This document shows positions 1 through 9,321 of a DNA stretch of 41,545 nt, in pieces. Positions within the stretch are counted from its first letter, which is position 1; the number at the start of each line of letters is the position of its first letter. Made by a program: the position numbers and the translations under genes. The stretch is from Thermodesulfovibrionia bacterium (GTDB taxonomy: Bacteria > Nitrospirota > Thermodesulfovibrionia > UBA6902), in contig CAMYND010000018.1 in the NCBI GenBank assembly GCA_947259645.1, positions 1-41,545 on the forward strand, written 5' to 3'. The notes beneath the pieces were generated by a model, which was given only the letters and a program-made list of their open reading frames with translations, did no database searches and was not told the origin of the DNA.

Positions 1-66
1 TTTGCCCGAAGATAAGCTCTTCAAAACGTACACGTAATAATGCAATGGAAATGTCCCCTAAAAAAA

Positions 67-142
67 TGGTGGAGCTGATCGGGATCGAACCGACGACCTC
101 GTGAATGCCATTCACGCGCTCTCCCAACTGAGCTACAGCCCC
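67..142 (-). tRNA. tRNA-Ala (anticodon GGC)
   Basis: The minus strand folds into a full cloverleaf. The 7-bp acceptor stem (GGGGCTG with CAGCTCC) contains one G-T pair. The D arm contains AGCTCAGTTGGGAGAGC, the anticodon stem is CGTGA/TCACG, and the 7-nt loop ATGGCAT gives anticodon GGC. The T stem pairs GTCGG with CCGAT. The discriminator base is A, and the 3' CCA is encoded (67-69). It reads GCC/GCU alanine codons. A truncated look-alike lies 40 bp upstream in the transcription direction. Confidence 0.97.
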
Positions 143-183
143 AAACTATAAAATGTAAACTAACAAGCTATTATTCAGCCAGA

Positions 184-233
184 GAACCGACGACCTGTCG
201 ATACGACCGCTCTCCCAACTGAGCTACAGCCCC
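184..233 (-). pseudogene. truncated tRNA-Ala-like fragment
   Basis: The minus strand begins with the same 5' acceptor half and D arm as the tRNA-Ala at 67-142. The anticodon arm is then replaced by a short perfect hairpin (GTCG-TAT-CGAC), 6 nt shorter than in the real gene. The variable region and the start of the T arm (AGGTCGTCGGTTC) match again, and similarity ends abruptly. There is no 3' acceptor strand and no CCA, so it cannot make a normal tRNA. It may be a decayed tandem duplicate, a scar of integration or recombination, or an assembly artefact. Confidence 0.75.
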
Positions 234-245
234 TTTAAAGTCATG

Positions 246-287
246 AAAAACTACGCTCTTAAGTTTAAAGAAGAGCGTAGTTTTTTT
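246..287. terminator. bidirectional Rho-independent terminator
   Basis: A perfect 10-bp inverted repeat, CTACGCTCTT (251-260) with AAGAGCGTAG (271-280), has a 10-nt loop. A run of A precedes it and a run of seven T follows it, so it reads as a terminator in both directions. On the minus strand it sits after the methyltransferase gene and before the tRNA-Ala region. Confidence 0.85.
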
Positions 288-331
288 CAAGTTTTACCAT
301 AGGTGTATATTATGCCCATCATAATGTAATG

Positions 332-1066
332 TTATTTCAAAATCCTCTTCATTTCCATGGAATAATTCCCTGTTCTCCCGTAGAGATATAAAGGGGGATC
401 TATTTTAAGCCAAACTCCTGAGCCTTTAACCGCTTCTATCAATACCATTTTTGCCTCCTGCCCCTGTTTGGAATGAACAAAGCGCACTCTTTTCGGCTCA
501 AGTTTTGAGGTTCTCAGGAGACTTATCAGTTCTGCGAGTCTGAAAGGGTGGTAGATCATGTAGAACTTGCCGGTGTGCTTGAGCAGGTATGCTGCTGTTT
601 TTACCAGGGCAGGCAGTGTTATCTCTATTTCATGTCGAGCCACCGCACGCTCTTTATCAAGACTCATTCTGCCGGTCTTAGGCTTTCTGAAGGGGGGGTT
701 GGAAAAGACGAAGTCAAAACTGTTTGTGGCGTAGATGTCCCGCAGTTCCATCATATCTTTTGAAAGGACTTCGATCTGGTTGTCCACTTGATTGAGGTGA
801 ATATTTCGAATTGCCCTTTCAGCCATTTTTTTTTGAATTTCTACGGCGACTATTTTCGGTTTTTTTAACCGCCGGGCAAGGAGAATCGAGATAACTCCTG
901 AACCTGTTCCCAGCTCAACCCCTTTTCTTAAATGAATGGTAGGTATGAAATGCTCCAGGAGAAGGGCGTCGACACTGAAGCGGTACCCGTTTTTTGCCTG
1001 AAACAGCTGAATATCCTTAATGCTGTCGAGAGTTTCATCTGCTTTGGGTTGTCCGGGGATACTCAT
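332..1066 (-). CDS. SAM-dependent methyltransferase, TrmN6/YfiC-like (COG4123)
   Basis: About 244 aa. This is a class I methyltransferase. The SAM-binding motif I is VELGTGSGVISILLARR, an acidic residue follows in VAVEIQ, and the catalytic NPPF motif (FVFSNPPF) is typical of adenine-N6 methyltransferases. Overall it resembles the YfiC/TrmN6 family, which methylates A37 of tRNA-Val in E. coli; the substrate here is inferred only. An in-frame GTG at 1078 could also be the start. The AGGA upstream lies 2 nt from the GTG and about 13 nt from the ATG, so neither spacing is ideal. The gene follows the HAD phosphatase by about 50 bp on the same strand and probably shares its transcript, which would end at the hairpin at 246-287. 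Confidence 0.85.
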   Translation of the reverse strand: MSIPGQPKADETLDSIKDIQLFQAKNGYRFSVDALLLEHFIPTIHLRKGVELGTGSGVISILLARRLKKPKIVAVEIQKKMAERAIRNIHLNQVDNQIEVLSKDMMELRDIYATNSFDFVFSNPPFRKPKTGRMSLDKERAVARHEIEITLPALVKTAAYLLKHTGKFYMIYHPFRLAELISLLRTSKLEPKRVRFVHSKQGQEAKMVLIEAVKGSGVWLKIDPPLYLYGRTGNYSMEMKRILK

Positions 1067-1117
1067 TATTTTGGTCACTTTCCTGATCAGTTCAGAGGGT
1101 TAGCAGTAATGCATTAT

Positions 1118-1801
1118 TTATATTCGGGGAATGACTTTCAGCAGTTCATCAAAGCTGTCAATGATGGCATCAGAACCCTCAAGAAAGTCCCGCGAACGAA
1201 AACCGTATGATGCGCCTATAACCTTTATTCCCGCGGCGTTCCCTGCCTCCACATCAAAGTTACTGTCTCCCACAATTACTGCTTCTTCTTTTGAAAGCCC
1301 AAACCGGTCGAGAAGATCCAGGACCGGGACGGGCGAAGGCTTTTTCTCTCTAACGCTGTCACTTCCCCAGATTGAATCAAAGTATTCTGATATTCCCAGT
1401 TTCTCGATAATTTCCCGTGAATAAGCGGTTCTCTTGTTGGATAATACGGTTTTTGTATATCCTCCGAACTGCACGAGAGTCTCCTTAACATGAGGGTAGA
1501 GGACCGTATTATCAAGAAGATGTGCAGCATAATGCTCAAGAAACCTTTTCAGAACGATTTCTTCTGGTGTGCTGCTGTTTTTCCCCTGCTCTGATGCAGC
1601 TCGAAGATACGCCTCTCTCTGAGAAGGTGTTATGAGAGAAACCAGGAGATTTGATATCCCGGTCCCTACCATCGCCTTTGTCTCTTCAACGGAATAGCTC
1701 TGTGCATTAAACGGCAGCAGGGCGTGGTTAAGGGCATTGGTGATGTCCTGCCCTGTATCAGCAAGGGTTCCGTCCAGATCAAATATGATGAGTTTTACCA
1801 T
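1118..1801 (-). CDS. HAD-family hydrolase, phosphoglycolate phosphatase-like
   Basis: About 227 aa. The N-terminus carries HAD motif I, IFDLDGTLADT, with the nucleophile and acid/base aspartates. Motif II is the TVLSNK segment. Motif III/IV is VIVGDSNFDVEAGNAAGIKVIG. The helical cap lies between residues of about 15 and 85, typical of class C1 (Gph/PpaX type). The likely substrate is phosphoglycolate or another small phosphomonoester, but the sequence does not settle it. ATG 1801 is chosen because MVKLIIFDLDGT is the usual family N-terminus; a GTG at 1813 would add four residues. No Shine-Dalgarno is visible before either. A TATAAT hexamer lies at 1816-1821 on this strand without a clear -35. 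Confidence 0.85.
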   Translation of the reverse strand: MVKLIIFDLDGTLADTGQDITNALNHALLPFNAQSYSVEETKAMVGTGISNLLVSLITPSQREAYLRAASEQGKNSSTPEEIVLKRFLEHYAAHLLDNTVLYPHVKETLVQFGGYTKTVLSNKRTAYSREIIEKLGISEYFDSIWGSDSVREKKPSPVPVLDLLDRFGLSKEEAVIVGDSNFDVEAGNAAGIKVIGASYGFRSRDFLEGSDAIIDSFDELLKVIPRI

Positions 1802-1876
1802 AATAAGCAGCACACATTATAACAAATTAAAGAGAAAGCTGGATATGAGACACAGCGGCACAGAGAATAAGAAATA

Positions 1877-1913
1877 ATAAAAAAAGCACGATACTGTTTA
1901 TTGGTATCGTGCT
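1877..1913 (-). terminator. Rho-independent terminator of the atp operon
   Basis: On the minus strand a perfect 10-bp stem, AGCACGATAC with GTATCGTGCT (arms at 1885-1894 and 1904-1913), encloses a 9-nt loop. It is followed by a T-rich run (1874-1884). It lies about 25 bp after the atpC stop codon. Confidence 0.92.
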
Positions 1914-1936
1914 TCCGGGTTGTTCATAAAAGAAGG

Positions 1937-2347
1937 TTATTTTATCTGGTGCTTCTCACCCACCTGTACTCTCGTCAGAGCACGGTCCAGCGCTGAAGTG
2001 GCACGAATTTCATCGATTTTTTCAGCCTTTTTCAGGCGTTCTTCCGCACGCTTTATTGCTTCCTGAGCCCTTTCAATATCAATCTCCTCAGACTTCTCAG
2101 CGCTGTCTGCGAGGATCGTGACCTTGTCGGGACCGACTTCAGCATATCCCCAGTTTACAAAGAAATGCCCTGTTTCAGAACCTTTTCTATAGGTCAGCAT
2201 TCCGATATTCAGTGTGGTTAAAAACTGGATATGGTTTGGCAAGACACCAAACTCTCCCTCGCTTCCTGAAGCGATCACCTCATCAACCTCATCGGTAAAT
2301 ACATGCCCATAGGGTGTGACAATATCTAATGTTAATTTGTCCGCCAT
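1937..2347 (-). CDS. atpC: F1Fo ATP synthase epsilon subunit
   Basis: 136 aa, the usual length. The N-terminal beta-sandwich begins LTLDIVTPYGHVF and contains the family signature GSEGEFGVLPNH near residue 30. The C-terminal part (about 88-136) is the charged two-helix hairpin that regulates rotation and ATP hydrolysis. It is the last gene of the atp operon, 91 bp after atpD and directly before a terminator. The start has AAGGAAAA as ribosome binding site. The protein forms part of the central stalk with gamma on the cytoplasmic side. Confidence 0.97.
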   Translation of the reverse strand: MADKLTLDIVTPYGHVFTDEVDEVIASGSEGEFGVLPNHIQFLTTLNIGMLTYRKGSETGHFFVNWGYAEVGPDKVTILADSAEKSEEIDIERAQEAIKRAEERLKKAEKIDEIRATSALDRALTRVQVGEKHQIK

Positions 2348-2438
2348 AGATTTTCCTTTTGGCCACTGATTTTCAGTGACTCAGACAATCCCTGTAATAG
2401 TCTTACATATTGTCTGTGTCAGTCAGTGGCAGAATTTA

Positions 2439-3968
<1,530 letters not shown>

Positions 3969-4838
3969 TTATCCCTTCAATGCTTCCACACCACCAACAA
4001 TGTCCATAAGCTCAGCAGTAATCGACGCCTGTCTGGCCTTATTGTACTGAAGAGTAAGTCTGTTGATCATATCATTGGCGCTCTGTGTGGCATTCTCCAT
4101 AGCTGTCATCCTGGCAGCCTCTTCAGATGCCTGTGACTCCAGCAGGGCCCTGAAAATCTGCACTTCTACATTCTTCGGCAACAGCTGGCTCATAATCTCC
4201 TGCTGGGATGGCTCATAGATGAATGACATAGGCTCGTCTTCTGATTCATCGGACTGCTGCGGCGGCTCCATGGGCATCAGTTTCGAAACTATCACTTCCT
4301 GGTTCATTACAGTCTTAAATGTGTTGTAGATGACATATACTTCATCCATTGCTCCGGCTGTATAATTTTCTATGAGGTCATTTGATATGTTCCGGACATC
4401 CGAGTATACGAGTTTGCCGGACAGTCCGGTCCAGGAATTGCGCAGTTCAATATTTCGCCTCTTTAAGTATTCAGCGGCCTTTTTCCCGACTGCGCTGATT
4501 TTGATGCTGTAATTTTCGCCTTTTCTTTCAGCAATAAATTTTTCCGCGACCTTCATGATATTGGTATTAAAGGCGCTGCATAATCCCCTGTCGCTCGTCA
4601 GTACCAGAATTTCCACATTCTGCTGCGGACGCTGGACAAGCAATGGGTGCAGCTCCCCTCCGCTTCCGGCAAGACTGCTGAGAACAGCTTTCATCTTGTC
4701 AGAATAAGGCCTCATTTCAAGCATTCTTGTCTGGGCTTTTCTGAGCTTGGATGCAGCCACCATTTTCATGGCCTTGGTGATCTGCATTGTACTTTTAACT
4801 GCTGTAATTCGTCTCTGTATATCTCTTAAAGTAGCCAT
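3969..4838 (-). CDS. atpG: F1Fo ATP synthase gamma subunit
   Basis: 289 aa. The N-terminal helix MATLRDIQRRITAVKSTMQI and the C-terminal helix containing NRLTLQYNKARQASITAEL are the two halves of the coiled-coil rotor shaft. The middle is the globular domain that contacts epsilon and the c-ring; ILVLTSDRGLCSAFN is the typical family segment. It lies between atpA and atpD in the standard order. The 90-bp spacer to atpA contains a different short-repeat family (see 4839-4928). Confidence 0.98.
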   Translation of the reverse strand: MATLRDIQRRITAVKSTMQITKAMKMVAASKLRKAQTRMLEMRPYSDKMKAVLSSLAGSGGELHPLLVQRPQQNVEILVLTSDRGLCSAFNTNIMKVAEKFIAERKGENYSIKISAVGKKAAEYLKRRNIELRNSWTGLSGKLVYSDVRNISNDLIENYTAGAMDEVYVIYNTFKTVMNQEVIVSKLMPMEPPQQSDESEDEPMSFIYEPSQQEIMSQLLPKNVEVQIFRALLESQASEEAARMTAMENATQSANDMINRLTLQYNKARQASITAELMDIVGGVEALKG

Positions 4839-4928
4839 TGGTTAGCCCTTAGTTTTCAGCGCTCAGCTATCAGTTTATTAAGCAAATTTCTTTGCTGAAC
4901 ACTGACGGCTGACAGCTTGTTGCTGTAA
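4839..4928. repeat. degenerate CAGCT/GACAGC-type repeats between atpA and atpG
   Basis: On the minus strand the spacer reads as imperfect copies of an AGCTG-TCAGC-like unit: AGCTGTCAGCCGTCAGTG, then TGATAGCTGAGCGCTGAAAA. The pattern resembles the short tandem repetitive sequences seen in intergenic regions of some bacterial genomes. The atpG ribosome binding site (AAGGG) lies at its edge. Confidence 0.55.
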
Positions 4929-6446
4929 TTACGCCTGAAATCCTTTCTTGAATTCTTCTATCGCTGACTTAATTTTTTCTTTTAAGGTGTCATCAATCGC
5001 TTTTTTATCAGCGAGTTCTGTCCGCAGATCGTCCTTTGTGTTTCTGAAATATGTTAGTAACTCTACTTCAAATTTGCTAATCGCCTCAACAGGGACATCG
5101 TCCAGATAACCATTGGCACCAGCAAAAAGGCCGATAACCTGGTCTTCCATTGTGAGAGGGACATACTGGTTCTGCTTCAGGAGTTCAACCATTCTCTTCC
5201 CGCGCTCAATCTGGGCAAGTGTCGTTTTATCAAGATCAGAGCCAAACTGGGCGAATGCGGCCATTTCCCTGTACTGGGCAAGGTCGAGTCTGAGTGTGCC
5301 CGCAACCTGCTTCATAGCTTTTGTCTGGGCAGCGCCGCCAACACGGCTGACTGACAGTCCAACGTTCACAGCAGGCCGAATGCCGGCATAAAAGAGCTCC
5401 GGCTCAAGGTATATCTGACCGTCAGTAATTGAGATAACATTTGTTGGTATATATCCGGAAACGTCACCGGCCTGGGTTTCAATAATCGGCAGCGCGGTAA
5501 GTGAGCCGCCTCCCAGTTCATCTGAAAGTTTAGCAGCTCTTTCAAGGAGTCTCGAATGGAGATAGAAAACATCTCCGGGAAATGCCTCACGACCAGGGGG
5601 ACGTCTTAACAAAAGAGACAGCTGCCTGTATGCTGTCGCCTGTTTACTCAGGTCATCATATACTATTAACGCGTGCTTACCATTGTCTCTGAAATATTCA
5701 CCGAGGGCACATCCTGTATAGGGTGCAATGTACTGAAGCGGAGCGGGCTCACTTGCTGAGGCGGTAACGATAATTGTATGTTCTAACGCGCCCTCTTCTT
5801 CGAGTTTTTTAGCAACACGGACAACGTTTGACCTCTTTTGCCCGATCGCGACGTAAATACAGACAACACCGCTTCCCTTCTGGTTGATAATTGCGTCAAT
5901 ACCGATAGCTGTTTTGCCTGTCTGGCGGTCTCCGATGATAAGTTCACGCTGCCCCCTTCCTACGGGGATCATCGCGTCCACGGCTTTCAGACCGGTCTGC
6001 AAAGGCTCTCCAACGGGCTGCCTGTCAATAATGCCCGGTGCCACAACGTCAACGATCCTGGTTTCCTTCGCGTTGAGCGGCCCCTTGCCGTCTATGGGCT
6101 GACCAATAGCGTTTACTACTCTGCCCAGCAGTTCTTCACCAGCTGGCACTGACATGATTTTGCCGGTACGTTTTACAATGTCACCTTCTTTGATCAGCGT
6201 GTCTTCGCCAAAGAGAACAGCACCGACAGAGTCCTCTTCAAGGTTAAGGGCCATGCCAAAAACCTCATTCGGGAACTCCAGCAGTTCTGACGCCATACAG
6301 TTGTCAAGGCCGTATATCCTGGCAATACCATCACCGACCTTCACCACGGTTCCGACTTCGCTGACATCAACACGTTTCTCAAAATCGGTAATCTGTTTCT
6401 TTATAAGCTCACTTATTTCATCAGCTTTCAGTTCTGATACGTCCAT
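4929..6446 (-). CDS. atpA: F1Fo ATP synthase alpha subunit
   Basis: 505 aa, full length. The Walker A motif [15 protein letters not shown] is near residue 170. Other typical stretches are [13 protein letters not shown], the arginine-finger region ([12 protein letters not shown]) and the [12 protein letters not shown] segment. This non-catalytic nucleotide-binding subunit forms the alpha3beta3 hexamer with AtpD. GGGGGTG serves as ribosome binding site before ATG. It follows atpH by 57 bp. No anomaly is visible. Confidence 0.99.
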   Translation of the reverse strand: MDVSELKADEISELIKKQITDFEKRVDVSEVGTVVKVGDGIARIYGLDNCMASELLEFPNEVFGMALNLEEDSVGAVLFGEDTLIKEGDIVKRTGKIMSVPAGEELLGRVVNAIGQPIDGKGPLNAKETRIVDVVAPGIIDRQPVGEPLQTGLKAVDAMIPVGRGQRELIIGDRQTGKTAIGIDAIINQKGSGVVCIYVAIGQKRSNVVRVAKKLEEEGALEHTIIVTASASEPAPLQYIAPYTGCALGEYFRDNGKHALIVYDDLSKQATAYRQLSLLLRRPPGREAFPGDVFYLHSRLLERAAKLSDELGGGSLTALPIIETQAGDVSGYIPTNVISITDGQIYLEPELFYAGIRPAVNVGLSVSRVGGAAQTKAMKQVAGTLRLDLAQYREMAAFAQFGSDLDKTTLAQIERGKRMVELLKQNQYVPLTMEDQVIGLFAGANGYLDDVPVEAISKFEVELLTYFRNTKDDLRTELADKKAIDDTLKEKIKSAIEEFKKGFQA

Positions 6447-6503
6447 CTATTCACCCCCGATATATCTGGTAGAGGCGCAGCATGCCACGCCCGTACAATC
6501 TGG

Positions 6504-7040
6504 TTATCTCGTTAATTCTGCCCGCAGCAGGCGGAGTTGGCCTTTAATGCTGCTGTCATAAATTGTGCTGCCCACCTTGACAATAAAGCCGCCGAGCAGA
6601 GAAGGATCAACTTCACTCTTGATATCTATCTCTCGTTCTGTCAGATCTTTCAATGCGGCCTTAAGCCTTTCTGTATGGCTGTCATCAAGTATGACCGGAG
6701 CGATTACATAGGCGGTTTCTTTCTTTTGGTTATCATTATAGGCTGTTACGGCTGCCGCGATTATCTCTTTTAACGCGGAGAGGTGCCCCTCTATGATAAT
6801 GATTTTCAGAAGCTTTTCAGTTTTCGCTGAAAACTTTAATAGCGGCAGCAAAGAACTGAATGCCTTGCTTTTTTCCTCTTCTGAAAAGATCTGTCCGGCG
6901 AAGAGGCGTTTCAGCTGCCTGTTTGATTCAAGAAGCTGTGAGAAGGCCTTAAACTCCTCTACGACAGCGGGGACTTCTGAAATTTCCGCGCTGCTCATCA
7001 GTGCTCTGCTGTACTTCTTTCCGGTCTGATTTTTATTCAA
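6504..7040 (-). CDS. atpH: F1Fo ATP synthase delta subunit
   Basis: 178 aa, the usual length for the OSCP/delta family. KKYSRALMSSA is the usual N-terminal motif, and the C-terminus has the conserved IDPSLLGG-like stretch (VDPSLLGGFIVKVGSTIYDSS). It joins the peripheral stalk (b/b') to the top of alpha3beta3. The start codon is TTG overlapping the atpF stop (TTGA), preceded by GAGGAAAA, so translation is probably coupled. Confidence 0.96.
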   Translation of the reverse strand: MNKNQTGKKYSRALMSSAEISEVPAVVEEFKAFSQLLESNRQLKRLFAGQIFSEEEKSKAFSSLLPLLKFSAKTEKLLKIIIIEGHLSALKEIIAAAVTAYNDNQKKETAYVIAPVILDDSHTERLKAALKDLTEREIDIKSEVDPSLLGGFIVKVGSTIYDSSIKGQLRLLRAELTR

Positions 7041-7654
7041 TTCTTTTCCTCGAGCCGTTTGATATAGTCATTAATAAGGGTTTCCTGCTCTTTCTGCCCA
7101 AGCTGGTCCTGGATCTGTTTTTCTGCCAGGTCAAGCGCCATGAGGGCCGCGTCTGATTTAATCGTTTCTTTGGCTTTCTGCAGTTCAAAGTCGATATTTG
7201 CCTTTGCCTGCTCCAGGATCTTTTCCTTTATGCGTTCACCCTCAGCGATGATCGCGTCTTTTTCCTTTTGCCCTGATTTTCTCGCGGCATCCAGGATATG
7301 CTCAATTTCCGTGTCAGTGTTGCTGAGTTTTGCCTGGACCTCATTTAATGTCTTCTGGGCAATTTCTTTGGCCTCTTGAGCCTCCCTGAGTGCCTTCTCG
7401 ATCGTCTCTGTGCGGGCTTTGAAAAAGTCCTTGATCGGCTTCCGCCCGAATTTAACCAGTACAACGAATAGAATTAAAAAGTTAATGACCGGCCAGAGCC
7501 AGTCTTTCCAGGTAAAGTGGTGTTCACCTCCTCCTCCGCCAATAGCGTGGGCAGAAGATGTGACGATCAGATTAATTCCTGCAATTATAAGAAAGGCGAG
7601 GATGGGTGACGTGAAAGTTGATATTTGAAATTTGAAGTTATGAATTGATCTCAT
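7037..7654 (-). CDS. atpF: F1Fo ATP synthase b subunit with N-terminal signal-like extension
   Basis: 205 aa, longer than the usual b subunit of about 160 aa. Residues 1-37 look like a signal peptide ending SSAHA. A short glycine/histidine stretch follows, then the true b membrane helix (about 50-68, WLWPVINFLILFVVLVKF) and a long charged coiled coil to the C-terminus, which dimerises with b'. The ATG overlaps the stop of the b' gene (ATGA), which fixes the start. A cleavable leader on subunit b is known in some deltaproteobacterial-type operons. The first codons (NFKFQIS) come from a short AT-rich repeat-like sequence. Confidence 0.94.
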   Translation of the reverse strand: MRSIHNFKFQISTFTSPILAFLIIAGINLIVTSSAHAIGGGGGEHHFTWKDWLWPVINFLILFVVLVKFGRKPIKDFFKARTETIEKALREAQEAKEIAQKTLNEVQAKLSNTDTEIEHILDAARKSGQKEKDAIIAEGERIKEKILEQAKANIDFELQKAKETIKSDAALMALDLAEKQIQDQLGQKEQETLINDYIKRLEEKN

Positions 7655-8073
7655 GCCCCTACCAACTTATCCACTATCTGTTTTGAAAAAGACTCAATAT
7701 TGGATTTCAGTTCTGCTCTGGCTTTTTCAGTAGCAGTATTGAGCTCTTCTTTTGCTTTCCTGTTTATCTCTATCGCGTCGTTCTGGGCTGACTCAAGAGA
7801 GACTCTTTGTGCTTCCGTGCCCTCTTTTGCCTGCTCTTCGAAGATTTTCTTGGCCTTTATTCTGCCATCAGCCATTTTCCCCTCTATACGGGCGATAACA
7901 TCATCTTTTTCCTTGCCCAGTTTTTTTGCCATTTCAAGCGCGCCTGTTGTGTTTTCTTCCCTTTTCTTAAACAGTGCCAGGAGAGGTTTAAATAAAACGA
8001 TATTTAAAAAAACAATGAGAAACAAAAAATTAATCAGCTGGACAATAAACCATTTTAATTCAAGTTCAAGCAT
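7651..8073 (-). CDS. atpF': F1Fo ATP synthase b' subunit
   Basis: 140 aa. One N-terminal membrane helix (about 8-30, WFIVQLINFLFLIVFLNIVLF) is followed by a charged coiled coil rich in Lys, Glu and Ala. It has the b-family features but is shorter and has no leader, as expected for the b' partner of a split peripheral stalk. It is the first gene of the operon. A GAGGAGC ribosome binding site and a good sigma70 promoter lie upstream. Subunits a, c and AtpI are not in the window. Confidence 0.93.
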   Translation of the reverse strand: MLELELKWFIVQLINFLFLIVFLNIVLFKPLLALFKKREENTTGALEMAKKLGKEKDDVIARIEGKMADGRIKAKKIFEEQAKEGTEAQRVSLESAQNDAIEINRKAKEELNTATEKARAELKSNIESFSKQIVDKLVGA

Positions 8074-8136
8074 ATGTGCTCCTCATCAGCGTAAGAAAAT
8101 TCGGATTGATAGCATCAAGCAAGATAAAGTCCTGAA

Positions 8137-8165
8137 AAATTACCACAGCAAATAGGTTTTGTCAA
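8137..8165 (-). promoter_or_regulatory. sigma70-type promoter of the atp operon
   Basis: On the minus strand TTGACA (8160-8165) is followed after exactly 17 bp by TAATTT (8137-8142). The predicted start lies near 8130, giving a leader of about 57 nt before atpF' with its GAGGAGC site. It is divergent from the tol promoter. Confidence 0.75.
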
Positions 8166-8270
8166 TGAATCAATAAGGATATTTGTGAATTTTATAAAAC
8201 GCTGAAATACCGCTTCTATCGTTGATCGTTCAGTAAGAATCAGCAATGCTGACAGTCTCTTTAACCACTT

Positions 8271-8299
8271 TTGACTTTTTAACCACTTTCCATTAAACT
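8271..8299 (+). promoter_or_regulatory. sigma70-type promoter of tolQ, very close to the start codon
   Basis: TTGACT (8271-8276), a 17-bp spacer and TAAACT (8294-8299) predict a start near 8306, only about 4 nt before the tolQ ATG. A direct repeat, TTAACCACTTT (8261-8271 and 8279-8289), straddles the -35 element and could be an operator. There is no Shine-Dalgarno before the ATG, consistent with a leaderless or near-leaderless mRNA. Confidence 0.6.
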
Positions 8300-8309
8300 T
8301 CTCATAATT

Positions 8310-8960
8310 ATGGGCGGTGAAACAGTATTAACACTCATTCTCAAGGCAGGACTGGTAGTTAAATTTGTCCTCCTGATATTACTCTTTTTTTCAGTAGTTT
8401 CATGGGCGATAATCGTCTTTAAATTGAGGTTGTTCTCCAAGGTTGAAAAAGAGTCTGCCAATTTCCACAATATGTTTTTAAAGAGCAAAGAGTGGGAATC
8501 ACTGTACAAGTCTACAAAACGGTATACAATCAGTCCCCTTGCCAACCTGTTCAGGGCAGCCTATGCGGTTGAGGACGCAGGCAGGGATGAAATTAGAAGA
8601 ACGTTGAAGAGGGTTGAAGCCACTGAGGCCGCCCGCCTTGAGCGACACCTTACTTTTCTGGCAACGACCGGTTCAACAGCACCCTTTATTGGTCTTTTCG
8701 GAACAGTCTGGGGGATTATGAACTCATTTCTGAGTATCACGCGGGTTGGTGCCGGCACACTCGGCGCTGTTGCCCCGGGCATAGCAGAGGCCCTCATTGC
8801 AACGGCTGCGGGTCTGGTTGCCGCGATTCCGGCTGTTGTGGCATATAACTATAATCTCAGCAGAGCGCGGCGCAACATTATCATGATGGAAGACTTTTCC
8901 CAGGAACTGCTGGATTTTTGTGCGAGGAAACATGGAGAAACGGAGACAGGCTCTTTCTGA
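8310..8960 (+). CDS. tolQ: TolQ proton-channel protein (MotA/TolQ/ExbB family)
   Basis: 216 aa. TM1 is at about 12-34 (LVVKFVLLILLFFSVVSWAIIVF). The cytoplasmic loop ends at LATTGSTAPFIGLFGTVWGIMN, the family signature that enters TM2. TM3 is at about 170-192 (GLVAAIPAVVAYNY). It forms the inner-membrane channel with TolR that energises TolA. No other in-frame start is possible: a TAA lies 30 nt upstream. The gene heads the tol-pal operon and overlaps tolR by 29 nt. Confidence 0.96.
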   Translation: MGGETVLTLILKAGLVVKFVLLILLFFSVVSWAIIVFKLRLFSKVEKESANFHNMFLKSKEWESLYKSTKRYTISPLANLFRAAYAVEDAGRDEIRRTLKRVEATEAARLERHLTFLATTGSTAPFIGLFGTVWGIMNSFLSITRVGAGTLGAVAPGIAEALIATAAGLVAAIPAVVAYNYNLSRARRNIIMMEDFSQELLDFCARKHGETETGSF

Positions 8961-9321
8961 GATAAATGTAACCCCCTTTGTTGACGTGATGCTCGTCCTT
9001 CTTATCATTTTCATGGTAACAGCACCTCTCCTTCAGCAGGGAATCGATATTAATCTGCCGCAGGCTAAGAGCAAAGAGATGGAGCCTGCCGAAAGAATAG
9101 TTGTAACTATAAGGAAAGACGGCAAAATATATCTTAATAAGTCATCTGTGACAGAAAAGGAATTATCAGCACGGCTTTCAAAAAAGAAAAACAAGGAAGT
9201 ATACCTTAAGGCCGATAAAGACGTTCCCTATGGCGTTGTCGTACGAGTAATGGGCGAGTTAAGGGAAATCGGCATAGAAAAACTGGGGATGATTACTGAG
9301 CCGATAGCACGTGTTAAATGA
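8932..9321 (+). CDS. tolR: TolR (ExbD/TolR family)
   Basis: 129 aa. One N-terminal membrane helix contains the essential aspartate (NVTPFVDVMLVLLIIFMV), followed by a periplasmic domain with the VYLKADKDVPYG family motif. The ATG at 8932 is preferred to an upstream GTG (8920) because GAGGAAA sits just before it. It overlaps the end of tolQ by 29 nt and shares ATGA with the next gene. Its role is the stator of the TolQ/R motor. Confidence 0.96.
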   Translation: MEKRRQALSEINVTPFVDVMLVLLIIFMVTAPLLQQGIDINLPQAKSKEMEPAERIVVTIRKDGKIYLNKSSVTEKELSARLSKKKNKEVYLKADKDVPYGVVVRVMGELREIGIEKLGMITEPIARVK

